NCBI GenBank assembly: GCA_951802425.1
Contig: OX637794.1
Location: 3,534,001 to 3,598,000, forward strand
DNA length: 64,000 nt
From: Clavaria fumosa
Lineage: Eukaryota; Basidiomycota; Agaricomycetes; Agaricales; Clavariaceae
Direction: 5' to 3'
The translations under genes were made by a program, and so were the position numbers. Positions 35,238-46,197 of this stretch are shown here, piece after piece. Numbering within the stretch: the stretch's first letter is position 1; the number at the start of each line of letters is the position of its first letter. A model generated the notes under the pieces. It was not told the origin of the DNA and did no database searches. It was given only the letters and a program-made list of their open reading frames with translations.

Positions 35238-35604
35238 AGTTCGAATATACTGTCAAGGTCCTAACAAGGTTAGTGGCGAAGGGGTTAGCGGAGCGGAGCG
35301 GAGCGGAGATGTTCTATTGGAATCCGGTCGGAGTCTGATATTGGTGAAACGGAGAAGTAACAAGAGGAAGGAGACTTATGGGACTGCAGCCTCAACGTAT
35401 GTGTTGTGCCACCACGTATATACTTGTCCCTATTTATCAAACAAGAACAATACGTAAGAGAGAATCAGAACGTAAGTCAACTCTGAAGTGATCGGAGTCC
35501 ATCGGAGTGGGTCAGAGTTGGTCAGATGACGTGGAGAACATCGAGGACGGTGAGGACGAAAGCTCAGAGATGTTTTTGGGATCAAGAGACGTTATATTTG
35601 AACT
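35238..35604 (-). promoter_or_regulatory. Ty3-A copy 2 self-primer and PBS pair
   Basis: PBS side 35238-35248 (agttcgaatat on +) abuts the 5' LTR; the LTR partner at 35594-35604 reads atatttgaact, a single C to T change at a CpG from perfect complementarity. Confidence 0.55.
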
Positions 35605-35951
35605 GAGGAGTAGGGAGATACAGGTGGAAACTTATACTGCAAGGACAGAGTATAGGAGTAATGTGAAACAATGTACTTATCAAATTACTAGGAGAGTTTC
35701 ACCACTTGTGCCTGTGCAATTTTCTTGGAACAAAGAAACAACAACAAAAAAGTGACTCCCATGGGTCAAGGGTATCCTCTCAATGGTAAACAGAATGAGG
35801 GGATGGAGTGAGAAGGTTCTGGAACGAAGTCCAAACGGTCCGAAGGCCAGCGGAGTGAAGTCCGATGAAGGTGCGGAGCGGATTGGAGTTGGTAAGGAGC
35901 TCGGAGTCTGGAGCGGGGATCATGCTTATGCAAGCGGATGGGGTCGTAACA
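35251..35951 (-). repeat. Ty3-A copy 2, 5' LTR
   Basis: 701 bp; lacks ~30 bp near its right end relative to 27978-28698 (after 'gaaggtgcggagcgga'). Ends GTCGTAACA directly against Copia integrase sequence. Confidence 0.92.
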
Positions 35952-38392
35952 CCCATGCGTGTTACCACATGGTCCGGGATGGTCTACACACTCATCATTG
36001 TCAAGGCAAGTACACACTTTGTTACTGGCCACCTGCTGAGGTCCAAACGGGAGGCCGCGGATGCATTGAAAGATGTAATAACGATTCTTGAGCATCAGTC
36101 TGGTCAGAAAGTGATGAGACTACATACTGACAATGGCACAGAGTTCGTTAATCCTGCCATCAGCGACCTCTGCCGACGAAATGGGATACTACACGAGACT
36201 ACAGCCCCTTATACACCTGAACAGAATGGCATTGCCGAGAGGGCAATCATCACCTGCTTTGAAATGGTGAGGTGCATGATACATTCCAGTGGGATGGACT
36301 CACGTTATTGGGGCGAAGCCCTTATGTACACTATCCACATTCGCAACCTCTCCCCTACATCGGCCTTGCCCAGTATCGTTCCTTACAAAGCGTGGACTGG
36401 CCGCAAACCCAACATGTCACATCTTCGTGTCTTTGGTTCAGTGGCATATGCAAATATCCCTAAAAAGGTTCGCAAGGGTAAGCTCGAGGCCACGTCGGTC
36501 GAGTGTCACTTACTGGGCAGGTGGGTGGATGAGACTAAAGGATACAGGCTAGAGAACCTCGAGACGAAGGAACTTATCACTTCCCAGGATGTGCGCTTTG
36601 TCGAGGATGAGTCACCGACCGACCTTGCTGCGTTCGACGATCCAGTGGGAGGTGTTAGGCCCACCGCAGACCTCCTGGGGATCCAGCAGCCGGGTGAGGA
36701 CAAAGGGACGACCGCGACGAGCGAAACTCCGAGCGACGAGGAAGCCTCTGAGCGACGAGGAAGCCTCCGAGCCACCACTATATCGGGGCGAGGATGTCCC
36801 GGCCCCACCTCTGGAACCTCCTCCCGATCACGAGCGCCCTTCCAGAGTACGACGCCCCCCCACTAGGTTCGGCGTTGCGGCTACAGAAGACGAGATCAAC
36901 TCAGCTATCAACCAATCTGGTGAGATGACGCACCATGCCCTCGTAGTGACCACCGACGACCCACGCACTTACCACAAGGCAATGCGATCTGAGCAAGCCA
37001 AGCAGTGGGAGAAGGCAGTCGCTGTCGAGTTAGAACAATTGCAGACTTCCAGAATGTTTGAATGGGTGCAGCACATCCCGGATGGTCATAAGGCAATTGG
37101 GAGTCGTATAGTCTTCCAGACGAAACGAGATGGTGATGGGAGGATCGTCAAACACAAGGCAAGGATCATTGGGAGGGGGTACTCACAAATTCCTGGACAG
37201 GATTTCGAGTTCACCTTTTCATCCGTTGCTCATCTCACTACCCTCCGTGCCCTCTTGGCTATGGCAGCTAGGGAAGATTGGGAACTTCACCAAGTAGATG
37301 TTGTCGGTGCATATCTGCAGGGTGATTTGACTGAAGAATTATATGTGGAACCACCTGAGGGAGTACGCACAGATAGTACCGGCCAACGCTTCTGGCGCCT
37401 CCGACAACCACTCTATGGCCCTAAACAGGCTGGCAGGCAGTGGAAAGTCAAGCTAGATGGAGCCATGAGACAACTCGGATTCGCCAGCAGCTCAGCTGAT
37501 GATTGTTTGTATATGAAACGCAAGGCAGAGAAGGTGGACGTAGTCGTACTTGTGTACATGGATGACATGGCCGTCGCAGCTACGCAGACACAGGGCATTA
37601 TTTGGTTCAAGTCCAAACTAGGGAAGTTGTTTCAGATATCTGATTTAGGCAAACTGAAACATATCCTGGGGATCCGGGTACGATGCAATCGCAAGTCCCG
37701 AATGATCCGATTGGACCAGACCGCCTACATCAAGGGATTACTCTCACGACATCGTATGGACAATAGTACCCCCGTTGCCACGACTGCCACTGTTGGGGAT
37801 CGTCTCACCATCGCTTATTGTCCCTCCAGTCCCACCGAGAGAAAGTCATACAACGAATTTGCAGCCGGATTCCGATACCTCGAATGCCTAGGCGGTGTGC
37901 TTTACGCTATGCACACCCATCCTGATATCCAGTATGCCACCTGTGTCTGTGCTCAATTTGGTTCCAACCCCAGGAAACCTCACTTGGTTGCCCTCAAATG
38001 GATTCTCAGATATTTGCGAGGGACCGTTGACTACGGCCTTGTCCTGGGTGGGAAGAACGACAGCGCGGACTTGGTCGGATGGACAGATTTGTGACGAAGG
38101 AAGCCATTTGGCTTCACACACTCCTCGCTGATCTCGGTTTTCCACAGACATCAGCCACGCTCATTCGCGCGGACAATCAGGGATGCATCCCTCTCTCTTG
38201 CCATCCAATTTCGCATTCCCGAGCCAAGCATATCGATATACGTCACCACTTCGTCCATGAGCGCATTGCATCTGATGAGGTCAACCTCTGCTTTGCCCAA
38301 CCAACCAGATGCTTGCCGATATCCTCACCAAGCCATTACCTCACGATATGTTCGAAAAATTCCACAGGACGCTTGGTGTTTGTGAAAAGTAG
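35952..38392 (+). pseudogene. Copia integrase, reverse transcriptase and RNase H remnant
   Basis: Resumes Copia at PMRVTTWSG. The integrase core has HTDNGTEF and PEQNGIAERA, but the usual first catalytic block is damaged. A frameshift near 36850 leads to RT (RIVFQTKRDGDGRIVKHKARI, VDVVGAYLQGDL, catalytic YMDD 37555-37566, LYGPKQAGRQW). After LVGWTDL at 38094 about 40 residues are missing, removing the catalytic first half of RNase H; the end survives as TKEAIWLH, ADNQG and HSRAKHIDIRHHF, then LADILTKPLP in another frame. Ends just before the 3' LTR. Confidence 0.92.
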
Positions 38393-38415
38393 TGTCATGC
38401 TGAGTGGGAGTGACG

Positions 38416-38731
38416 ACGTTGGACATCTATTGGACTATCGGTGCGGCGTGTACACTTACCTTTTGACTTTTGATCTCTGTTGTGCCCTTCTTGCTCATTT
38501 ACACTCCCACAATGCTATGCGGATCCCCTCGCATTCCCCTTGTTTCTTCTCTTGCGGATCTTGCCTAGCGTACTTGTCCTTCTTGACCTGCTCCGCTCAT
38601 ATCCTTTATATAGTTCACTCTGTTGTATCCTGGAGGTTCACGCTCTTCGTCTCACTCGCATGAACCTCTAGGTCAGTACAGTTACATTGCCATATACATG
38701 CTCTTCATCTCACTCACGTGAACCTCTAGGT
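38416..38731 (+). repeat. Copia 3' LTR
   Basis: Matches 11148-11449, with a few indels (extra ~14 bp near 38530) and several CpG differences. A purine-rich tract (gctgagtgggag) precedes it. Confidence 0.88.
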
Positions 38732-39444
38732 GCCATGGACAGTCGGGGCCCGGGCCCCGGGCCGGGCCAGGGAATGGCACGGATTATCCGCGGATCCTCC
38801 ACGGATCTTGAGTAAGCAGGGTTGTAGCCCTTCATTTCTCGATGAAAATAAAATAAAAAGCATTCAAAATGATCCAGAATTGACTGAGATATGGACAGTA
38901 CAAGTTTCATGGCTGAGTCATCAAAATGTGAGGTTTTTGATGATCTGTGTGATGATTTTGCACCATTTTTTATGCAAATTGCTCCAGTCATTGTCAAGAT
39001 ATTGTGAAGCCAATATCAGAGTGCAGAAAGTCATGTGTTTCGTGATTCATAAGCTTTTGTGAAAATGACAGTTAGTTGGATTTAAGAAAAATTAAGACAA
39101 GTTGGACTAGGATGAGACTGTCTTAGTCTAAGACAATCCAATTTTCCAGATTTGTCTTAGATACATCTTAATAATCTTGGCAGGCCTTAATTATTCTTAG
39201 CATCTGGCAGACCAAGAGGTATCAAGTATAATTTAGAGCTGAAAGTAGCCTTACAGCTACTGGATCTGACTGAAACCTCTCTTACAGTAAACACATCAGG
39301 AAACATAAAACGTTCTTGACCAGAACTTGGCCAAACTTCAATGATCTTAATCCTCAAATTAGACTCAACTTATTATTAATCAAGTAGTTATTAAGACAAT
39401 GTTCTTAATGAAGTACAGTCAAGTACACATAAGAACATATAAGG

Positions 39445-39945
39445 AGCCACTACTGCTGCTGCTATTGCTCCACCACCACTGCTGCCATTGCTGCTATTGC
39501 TCTGCTGCTGCTGCTGCTATTGCTCTACTGCCATTGCTGCTGCTGCCACTGCTGCTGCTGTTGTTGCTGCCATCGCTGCTGCCACCACTGCTGTTGCTGC
39601 CACCATTGCTGTTGCCACTGCTGCTGTTGCTGCCACCATTGCTGTTGCTGCTGCTGCTGTTGCTGCTGCCACTGTTGCTGCTGTTGCTCCATTGCTGCCA
39701 CCACCACTGTTGCTGCTGCCACTGCCATTGCTGCCACTGCTGCCACTGCTGTTGCTCCATTGCTGCCATTTCTGCTGCTGCTGTCACTGCCACCGTCAAT
39801 GTTGCTACTGTCACCACCACCATCAACATTGTTGCTGCTGCTGCTGCCATCGATGTTGCTGCCACCACTGCTGCCACTGTTGCTTTGCTACCACCACTGC
39901 TGCCGCTATGGCTGTTGCTGCCTCCACCATTGTGCCCTCACCATC
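39445..39945. repeat. Imperfect CTG/CCA/TTG triplet tract in CATCAGG copy 1
   Basis: About 500 bp of near-pure trinucleotide sequence (CTG, CCA, TTG, CAC, GCC). It gives long Leu/Ala/Cys/Ser/Gln frames in several phases; these reflect composition, not genes. The orthologous tract in copy 2 (46930-47550, reverse) is CGG/CAG based, so CpG loss turned CCG into CCA or CTG here. Confidence 0.85.
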
Positions 39946-40059
39946 ACTCTGTAAATAATAAAAGATGAAAACAATACGAACAAAAAGGGAGAGGATGCAC
40001 CTGATGGACCCTCCCTGAGGGTGCCACCACCATCGTTGTTGTCACCAGAGGAGAGAGGG

Positions 40060-40433
40060 TGTTACATCTCACATGTCGGGTGATCCTGGGCAGGCTAGCT
40101 GGGCAGGGGAAGACTATGAGTGGTATTCGAGAATAACAAGTCTGGAGGACAGGCTTCTCCAGTAGCCCTGTATTTAAGTAAAGACCGTTACTATGGTATT
40201 CGACTTACAAGGTATCAAGTCGGTATCAAGTATCCAAGGGCTACAAGGTTACAGTAGGAATGTCTTGCTAAGGAGACAGCACTGGCAATGGAAGACAAGG
40301 TCATGAAGGAAGCAGGGCAGCCGGGAACAGATCGGGAAGACAGACAAGGTTGCGAGGGCAGTTACCATGTGTCGGTTTCCCTGGATGAGTCACGTGAGGG
40401 CTTATCTCAGTCATCTGACCATGTACTGTAACA
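40060..40433 (-). repeat. 3' LTR of Ty3 family D
   Basis: 374 bp from TGTTACATCTCAC to TGTACTGTAACA (+ strand), inserted in CATCAGG copy 1 at GAGGG. The minus-strand polypurine tract (GAGAGGGAGGTTA) abuts at 40434. The partner LTR was not found in the window. Confidence 0.75.
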
Positions 40434-40790
40434 TAACCTCCCTCTCAAGATTGCTTTTCCAAAGCAATCTCAAAATCCTTGATCGCCTTGGGTGCCTTTG
40501 TGAGATTCTTGGCCAGCTTCCAGGTCTCATCCTCCAGAGGATAACCCTTCCAACATACCAGGTACTGTACTTGCCTCCCATGTTTTCTTTTCACATGGAC
40601 AAAGTCCACCTCATACTGCAGCTCTCCATCTACTTCCAAGCTCTTGGGTCATTCAGGGTGATCAGGGCTGAAAGTAGCCAGCATGAGCAGCGATTCATGG
40701 AAGACGGGGTGGATGCGCCAGTGTCGCAGTAGTTTGAGCTTGTATGCTGCCGCTCCATGCTTCCCAGCTTGATTCATTGGTGACTGATCC
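40434..40790 (-). pseudogene. Ty3-D pol 3' end with chromodomain
   Basis: Minus strand: AYKLKLLRHWRIHPVFHESLL (integrase C-terminal block, 40745-40680), a stop, then EVDGELQYEVDFVHVKRK and chromodomain YLVCWKGYPLEDETWKLAKNL ending at 40445. Upstream the coding sequence gives way to repeat-C. Dead fragment. Confidence 0.85.
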
Positions 40791-40849
40791 TGTGAACTTG
40801 CTAAGACCAATCAACTGTCAAATATAATTGAGAATACTCAGTCCTGGAA

Positions 40850-41165
40850 GGTCGCGAAGATGTCTGATGAAGTGTAAGAATGGAGAAAGACAAGTTGGGA
40901 GAGGGGAGACATTGCTGGAAAGGTTGCGAAGTTGGTAGACAAAGTGTATAGAGGGAAAAAGACGAGCTTGAAAGAAAGGAGATGTCGTTGACAAGGTCGC
41001 GAAGTCAACTGACAAAGCATAGAAAGGAAAATAGATGAGTTGGGAGAAACTGATATCACTGAGAAGGTCGCAAAGTCGACCGATGAAGCATAAAGAAGGA
41101 AATAGACAAGGTGGGAGAAAGAGATGTTGTCAAGAAGGTCATGGGTGGTCGCAACAGTGTCAGGA
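40850..41165. repeat. ~71-bp minisatellite in repeat-C copy 2
   Basis: About four and a half units of 70-74 bp beginning 'aaggtcgcgaagtc' with 'gaagcataaagaaggaaatagac'-like spacing; same array as 2815-3065. Confidence 0.75.
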
Positions 41166-41283
41166 AATGTGTCAGTGAAGGCGATGACTTTGCCAACTGA
41201 CAGGAGAACCTGTGGGGTTCAAGGAATCAGTACTAAGATGAAAGAAGGAAAATACTTAGGTGTGCGAGTTGTACAAGTGTGGA

Positions 41284-42170
41284 GGACAAATCCTATATAT
41301 TAAGGCGACTAGGTGTCGCTAACTCGCGATCTGATTGGCTGACGAAGGACCATTTGAGCATTCTGATTGGTTCTTCATGAACGTGCTGTGATTGGCCAAT
41401 TGTCTCTATTATTAATCAACGTCGCGCTCTGCCATGTCCATCCAGCCTTTGTCATCATTCCCCCTTTGCTTGTCACTTATTTTCTCCGACATGCTAGATG
41501 TTTCTTGACCTCACATTTATGTTCTGTGACATGCTAGAAAGTTCTCCTATGCCAATTCTATCCACTATAAAGCCTGATGAGATGCCTTCACCCACTTGCG
41601 AACTGTTTCGTCACTTGCTCAGTTGTCAGTTGTCATACATCTGCTAGCTCAAAAGAACAGTCAGGTATGTATTTTTGCTGAGATATTGAGATATATAGGA
41701 TGCTTTCTCTTTCAGTAATCCTCTAACTATTGACCATGCCCGTCAAAAGCGTGTCCGCACCCTCTCTCGCAGAGTGAGGGAGGCGCTCATGCAGACTGGT
41801 GAACCCAAACGACGTTTGCGAGCCCTGGCACCTGCTACCACATCACGAATGCCTGTTGTTACCGATCGCGAGCATCAGTTGACACCGTTGCGCAGGCTGG
41901 AACCTGTGCCCACTGAAAATCTTGCAAGAATCTCCATTGACCCCATGTTCTTCGAGATTCCAGTACAATTTCGATGCAGCCACACCAACCCCACCAACTA
42001 CACCATCTGCGAGCCATACAGGTGAAACTGGATCTTCTGAACCAGAAGCTGCCAGGCGACAATCCAAACGTCATGCTGTTTAATTAGCTCTATATAATTT
42101 ACCTTGGTTGTACTCTAATTCAATTTAATGTGTTCTGTTGTGTTAATTTGCTGTGCATAGCATGGGTCAC
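41284..42170 (+). other. ~900-bp segment absent from repeat-C copy 1, with possible small gene
   Basis: Sequence between 'gtgtggagg' and 'agaatggtcttgg' that copy 1 lacks. It has gene-like order: 'ccactataaagcctg' at 41566 as TATA candidate, a possible intron 41664-41714 (GTATGT...TTTCAG), then the frame ARQKRVRTLSRRVREAL onward. No terminal repeats found. Confidence 0.4.
41715..42085 (+). CDS. Possible small basic protein, frameshifted
   Basis: After the presumed intron an open frame encodes a basic segment (KRVRTLSRRVREALMQTGEP) and LARISIDPMFFEIP. A +1 change near 41950 moves to a frame with Pro/Thr/Ser-rich text ending QSKRHAV and TAA. No family recognised. It could be a captured host gene fragment or noise. 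Confidence 0.3.
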
Positions 42171-42595
42171 AGCTAGTTTAGAGAAAAGCAGAATGGTCTT
42201 GGTGTTGTCAAGGTCACCAAGTGAGACAAGACCTATCAATCGCAGTGGTTCCAAGCTCAAAGGGTGTAATAGCCTCAAGCTTAAACCAATGTGCATCAAT
42301 ATCAAGTCTACCATACTGTATGTACATGGGAGACTTATATACTGTAGTTTTTCGACCTTAGGTTCAGTCACGCATCACAGTGAGTCATGAACTGAACTCA
42401 GAAAGCGTGACTGTCACGCAGTCTCTGGTCTAGTGAACTGCGATTCGTGACAGGTGAAAATTTAATAACTAGTATCTAGTGGCACTCATATTCCACTCCA
42501 TACCGGCGGGATTTAGTCCCAGTTCTCTTTCCTCGGCCCCAAGCATCTACTTCCTTCAAAATATCATCAATACTCATTCTTGTTGCATCTCATGG

Positions 42596-44484
42596 CTCGT
42601 GAATCATGTTGTGGTCCTTGGCTAGTTCCATATGGCCCTCAGGAGTGACTACAATGTGATCAGCCTGGTCAGACCCATTTACCGTTGCTGCTATGCCAGT
42701 GATGAGTTCTGAAACAGTAATTGCACTGTCATCCTCGACTTCACCCTCAAATGGGCTTTCCTCCGAAGCTTCAGGGCCAGCGGCATCACCTGTGGTGGCA
42801 GTTTTCTCACGGAGGCAGATCTTTGACCACTTGTCCGGATTATTCTGCTGGATCTCCAGAAGAGCCCTCAGTGCTTCAGGACTTGTGATGGAGCTGTGTG
42901 AAAGATCAAATTCACCACTGCAACACAACTTGAAAGCCTGGTGAGCAATGTCGAATTTGAGTCAGATTTGAGTTGAGTAAGATATCAAGGAATCAGTACC
43001 TGAAGGATTATCTCAGGCTTATTGATCTCATGGTAAGCAGAAACAAGCCAGTTGACTGCCCAATCACGAAGACAACCAAGTGTGAGATCAAATTTGACAT
43101 CCTCTGGAGAGGCGCCACTCTGGAACTGTGCAAGGATCTCCTTCGTGATGTCGTCCTGCTGATGACGCTTGATGGAGAGCTTGAGAGGCCGTTGAATACC
43201 AACATTGCAGGGCTGGAATAATCCTGTGCATCCACCAGGGACAAACTCAAGAACGATCCAAGGGTGTTTCTCCTTCATCCAGCCCATAAACTCTTGCCCT
43301 CGGTGAACTGTCCAAACGTCAAGCTGGAGAACACACTCCTGTTTAGGAACTTTGAATTCCTCTCTTTTCGCAGTCCAGTAAGGCACTAGAATGTTATCTA
43401 CCCAGCCCTTCATTGTTGCGAAGTTAGACCAGTATGTTGAGGTCCCAGAATATTCAAAGCGGAATTTGAGTTCATCAGCCTTCAGCTCGACGAGGGGCAG
43501 TTCTACTTGGGACACTTTGCCTTGGAACACCGCTTGAAATGGCAGAAGGTCCCCAGCCGCCGAGGCTGCAACCACAAGAGTGAAGGCACGCTTCTCATCA
43601 AGATTAAGGACAGGGACCTGGGAGCTGCCGATGACGTCGAAAGTAAGGCCACCTCCCATCTGATAGATAACTTGTGTCTGATCCATATTAACACGGAAAG
43701 CGGCATGCCGTATTGGTGCATCTCGGAATGTGAGGACATGTCGGAAGAAGGATAGCTCGATTTGATTGGCGGCATTGGGTGGGACCTTTTGACTGGCCTT
43801 TGTTGGCTTGCGCATTCCCTATCTCAGCTCTTTCAACACAAAACTGCCACACCAGGAATCACTGCATTGCAAGTTGGCCAAGATTTCGGGAGCATTGTGT
43901 TCTAGGTACACAGTAACAATTGCACAAACTGTTGATACGGTGATAGCAGTCCCTGTCGAACGCATTTTCAGGAGTTGGCCTATGATACCCTTCTTCAAAT
44001 CATGGTGATTGTCGAGGATGGCCATGCAAGTTGACATCATGTGTGGGGTGAGTCCGTTCACCTTGACCTCGTCCAGGACATCGGCACACCACTCTGGTGA
44101 AGACCCACTTCTGTTTATCCACCGCCCAAGGACTTGGGGAGTCAGGCCTTCAAATAAAAGGAAACTCTTTCCTTGGCATCGCTTCACAATCGCCGCAGGA
44201 GACCACGCTTCCTGGCGGCTAAGCAATCTAACCTCTTGTTGTGCTTCCTTGATCAATGCGAAGATAAGCGGGTGCTTCCAATTAACCCTCTCATGGTCCT
44301 GAACCTCACGCTTTTGCTTCCGTCCTCGGCCTTTTTTGTCCTTCAGCACTTTACCCATGATGAGCCGTTTTGGTCATGTCATTTCAGCCATATTGGCATC
44401 GTCATTTGAAGCTGCGTCAATCTCGTTGTTGCTCACAGAGCTCAGAGGGGCTGGCTCATCTTCTTCAGGTGCGTTAGAGCTCAT
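42596..44484 (-). pseudogene. DDE-1 superfamily transposase of the pogo-like element
   Basis: Minus strand. N-terminus MSSNAPEEDEPAP at 44484; helix-turn-helix region (WSPAAIVKRCQGKSF, VLGRWINRSG); DDE core with NMDQTQV (first Asp), LQLDVWTVHRGQEF (second Asp) and FVPGGCTGLFQPCNVG, where the third acidic position is Asn in place of the usual Asp. An intron at about 42940-43001 (GTACTG...CACCAG) rejoins ...IILQ to AFKLCCSGEF and a C-terminal acidic region ending at 42596. Two in-frame stops (about 44375 and 43816) look like CGA to TGA and CAG to TAG. Inactive. Confidence 0.85.
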
Positions 44485-44503
44485 GAACTATTTGATTTCA
44501 TTT

Positions 44504-44713
44504 CTATAAGTTTTTTCCATACAATAAGGATAGAACAAACTCGTTTCTGCTCCTGCCTTTGGCGTTCTCTTTGTCGTCTCTTTCGCTCCCTTGCAAGAGC
44601 TCGTTTGTGGGCAATGCCTTCTGCATCTCGGATACGCTGTAACTCCTCGTACTCAGCTCGGTCTTGCCCTTTACTGATTTGGTCCAGGTGTTCATCACGA
44701 GAAATGACTTCAT
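44504..44713 (-). pseudogene. Charged coiled-coil segment upstream of transposase, cut by insertion
   Basis: One minus-strand frame reads DEHLDQISKGQDRAEYEELQ, followed by RALARERKRRQRERQRQEQK, a strongly charged helix ending near 44490. It is interrupted at 44710 by the CATCAGG element. It may be an upstream exon of the transposase or a second protein. Confidence 0.4.
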
Positions 44714-44879
44714 CAGGAAAAGTGCAAAGTGACTTATGATTACTTAACTTTACTTAGCCATCTTAAATGTGTGATTAAGACTATCAAGACAGTCTCAGAT
44801 GACAAAGTTGTCTTGGGGATGTCTTAATTTTTTTATAGATAATGGAATCTAAGACATGATAAGTATAATCAAGTAGCCA

Positions 44880-45320
44880 AGATCATAAGCACCAGATGAA
44901 AATAGTACTAAGAGCAAAAAGTCATGGTATAAGAGCTCAAGTGCTATGCCTAAGAAAACATCTGTCCTAAGACTGTCCAGGTATTAAGATAATATCTTTC
45001 ATAAGACCATCCAGAAGTTGAGATGTAATTTTAAGAAATGGTTTCACCCAATCCAAGACCAAATAAGATGGCTAGATGACAAGCTTTAAACTTAAGAAAA
45101 TATATTTTCTAAGACCATCCAGATGTAATTACAAAGAGGAGGGTGCCACCCAATCCAAGACCAAATAAGGTGGCAAGTACAGCTCCATCTTTCTTAAGAT
45201 GACAAGATCTAAACCTAAGAAAATAACTTTTCTAAGACCATCTAGATATTAAGGTAATATCTTTTCTAAGACCATTCAGATATTAAAATGTGATTCAATG
45301 AAGTGGTGCACCCAAGCCAT
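44880..45320. repeat. Degenerate ~120-bp direct repeats
   Basis: The phrase 'taagaaaat...tttctaagaccatccagat' with 'acccaatccaagaccaaataag' recurs about four times between 44940 and 45320. Non-coding, inside the CATCAGG element. Confidence 0.6.
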
Positions 45321-46197
45321 TGAAGCCAAGACCATGAAAATGACCAGCAGAGTCTTAATCAAATGTCTTAAAATGACTTAATCTGCTGCATCAGGAAACA
45401 TCAAATTTTCTTAACCAAACATAGCTGAACTTAGCCAGCTTAAAGCACCTTAGCCAGCTTGACACAAGTAGCTACATATCAAATAAGACAGCTAAGATGG
45501 CTAAGATGTATAAGACAAGCTGCCACTGCTGCCACCACTGTCACTGCTTTGCCACTGCTACTGCATTTCTGCCACCATCACTGCTTTGCTGCTGATGCTG
45601 CTGTTGCTGTTGGTCTTAGAATGAATGTTGTCTTAGGTGTGGTGCTTGAGCACCCTTATGGCCAAAGATCCCCATGGTGCAGTCAAAGTTCAGTCTGAAC
45701 TGGTCACTAAATCCAAGCTTTGGTTCAGTCCTCAGATGTTCACTTCCTCACCTGAACTGAACTTGCAGTTCAGTTCAGGGTTCACTATTAGAGGGTACTG
45801 CCTAATCAGGGTGAGGCTGTGTCAGCATTGCATTTGCCTGCAGTGTGAAGTGCGAAGTTCCTGCAATTTCAAACTCAGCATGAACTGTGGGTTCTCAGCA
45901 ACCAATGAATGGATTACCTTCAAATTTTGATAGGATATAAATGCTTATTAGGATGGCTTATATTAATATTTTCATGATTTATACACATTTACTGAGGGCG
46001 CGGGAACAAATCCGCGTTGTGTTTATTTTAAACTCCGACCTTCAGAAAGTCGTCACATGCTATGTTGAACTTGTCGTTCTCCCACCATCACCATCACCCA
46101 TGCCTCTCTGACGACGACGGCGGCGGCACCTTCTCGCTTTCCCTTCCCTCTCTCTCATCCCCAGCAATGACAACAACGGCGGCGACACCCTCTCCCT

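Larger units (their letters stand above)
27978..35951 (-). mobile_element. Ty3/Gypsy family A, copy 2, without target duplication
   Basis: LTRs 27978-28698 and 35251-35951 enclose minus-strand gag-pol and the + strand zinc-cluster gene. The flanks are TGCCC (left, in the C48 element) and CCCAT (right, in Copia integrase), so there is no 5-bp duplication and each flank belongs to a different host element. Pol is less decayed than in copy 1, but gag and RNase H have frameshifts. It is most simply a recombinant between two family-A insertions. Confidence 0.92.
11148..38731 (+). mobile_element. Ty1/Copia retrotransposon split by nested elements
   Basis: LTRs at about 11148-11449 and 38416-38731 enclose, in Copia order, gag, zinc knuckle, protease, pre-integrase, integrase, RT and RNase H. 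The internal sequence is cut at 12945/21806 by a foldback element and again at about 21840/35952 by a DNA element plus Ty3-A. About 75-90 bp of Copia between 21840 and 35952 appear missing. Exact LTR ends and TSD could not be fixed. Inactive: stops, frameshifts, and a deletion in RNase H. Confidence 0.9.
11094..39071. mobile_element. Harbinger-like MITE, interrupted by Copia
   Basis: 48-bp terminal inverted repeats starting CTGTCATTTTCACAAAAGCT occupy 11094-11141 and 39024-39071 and differ at about three positions. The flanks are TTA on both sides (11091-11093, 39072-39074), the 3-bp duplication typical of PIF/Harbinger. Without the Copia insertion (11148-38731) the element is ~390 bp, non-coding, with a GC-rich self-complementary patch (gggcccgggcccc) at 38745-38775. 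Confidence 0.8.
11047..40059. mobile_element. CATCAGG-family TIR element copy 1, massively interrupted
   Basis: The left end is CATCAGGAAAAGTGTGAAG at 11047, the same terminal sequence as both ends of copy 2 (44711-47979). The element breaks at 11093 and resumes at 39072 ('ttagttggatttaag'), then runs parallel to the reverse complement of copy 2 through a triplet-repeat tract to 40059, where a Ty3-D LTR interrupts it. Its right end was not found in the window. All sequence between 11094 and 39071 is nested insertion. No transposase was recognised. Confidence 0.75.
40791..42341. repeat. Dispersed repeat-C, copy 2 (left part)
   Basis: Aligns to copy 1 from 2745 onward: minisatellite at 40850-41165, then 41170-41283, then after an extra ~900 bp (41284-42170) the block 42200-42341. 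Interrupted by the pogo-like element at 42342; it continues at 48225. Confidence 0.75.

Noticed and set aside
38733..38790. GC-rich patch as a promoter or CpG island
   Set aside because: It lies inside the Harbinger-like MITE and is a short self-complementary run; no gene follows.
38710..38997. Minus-strand 95-codon frame with GPGPGP run
   Set aside because: Located in a non-coding MITE, with composition driven by the GGGCCC palindrome.
39399..39968. 189-codon Leu/Ala-rich and Cys/His-rich frames
   Set aside because: Triplet-repeat artefacts; several overlapping frames on both strands are equally long.
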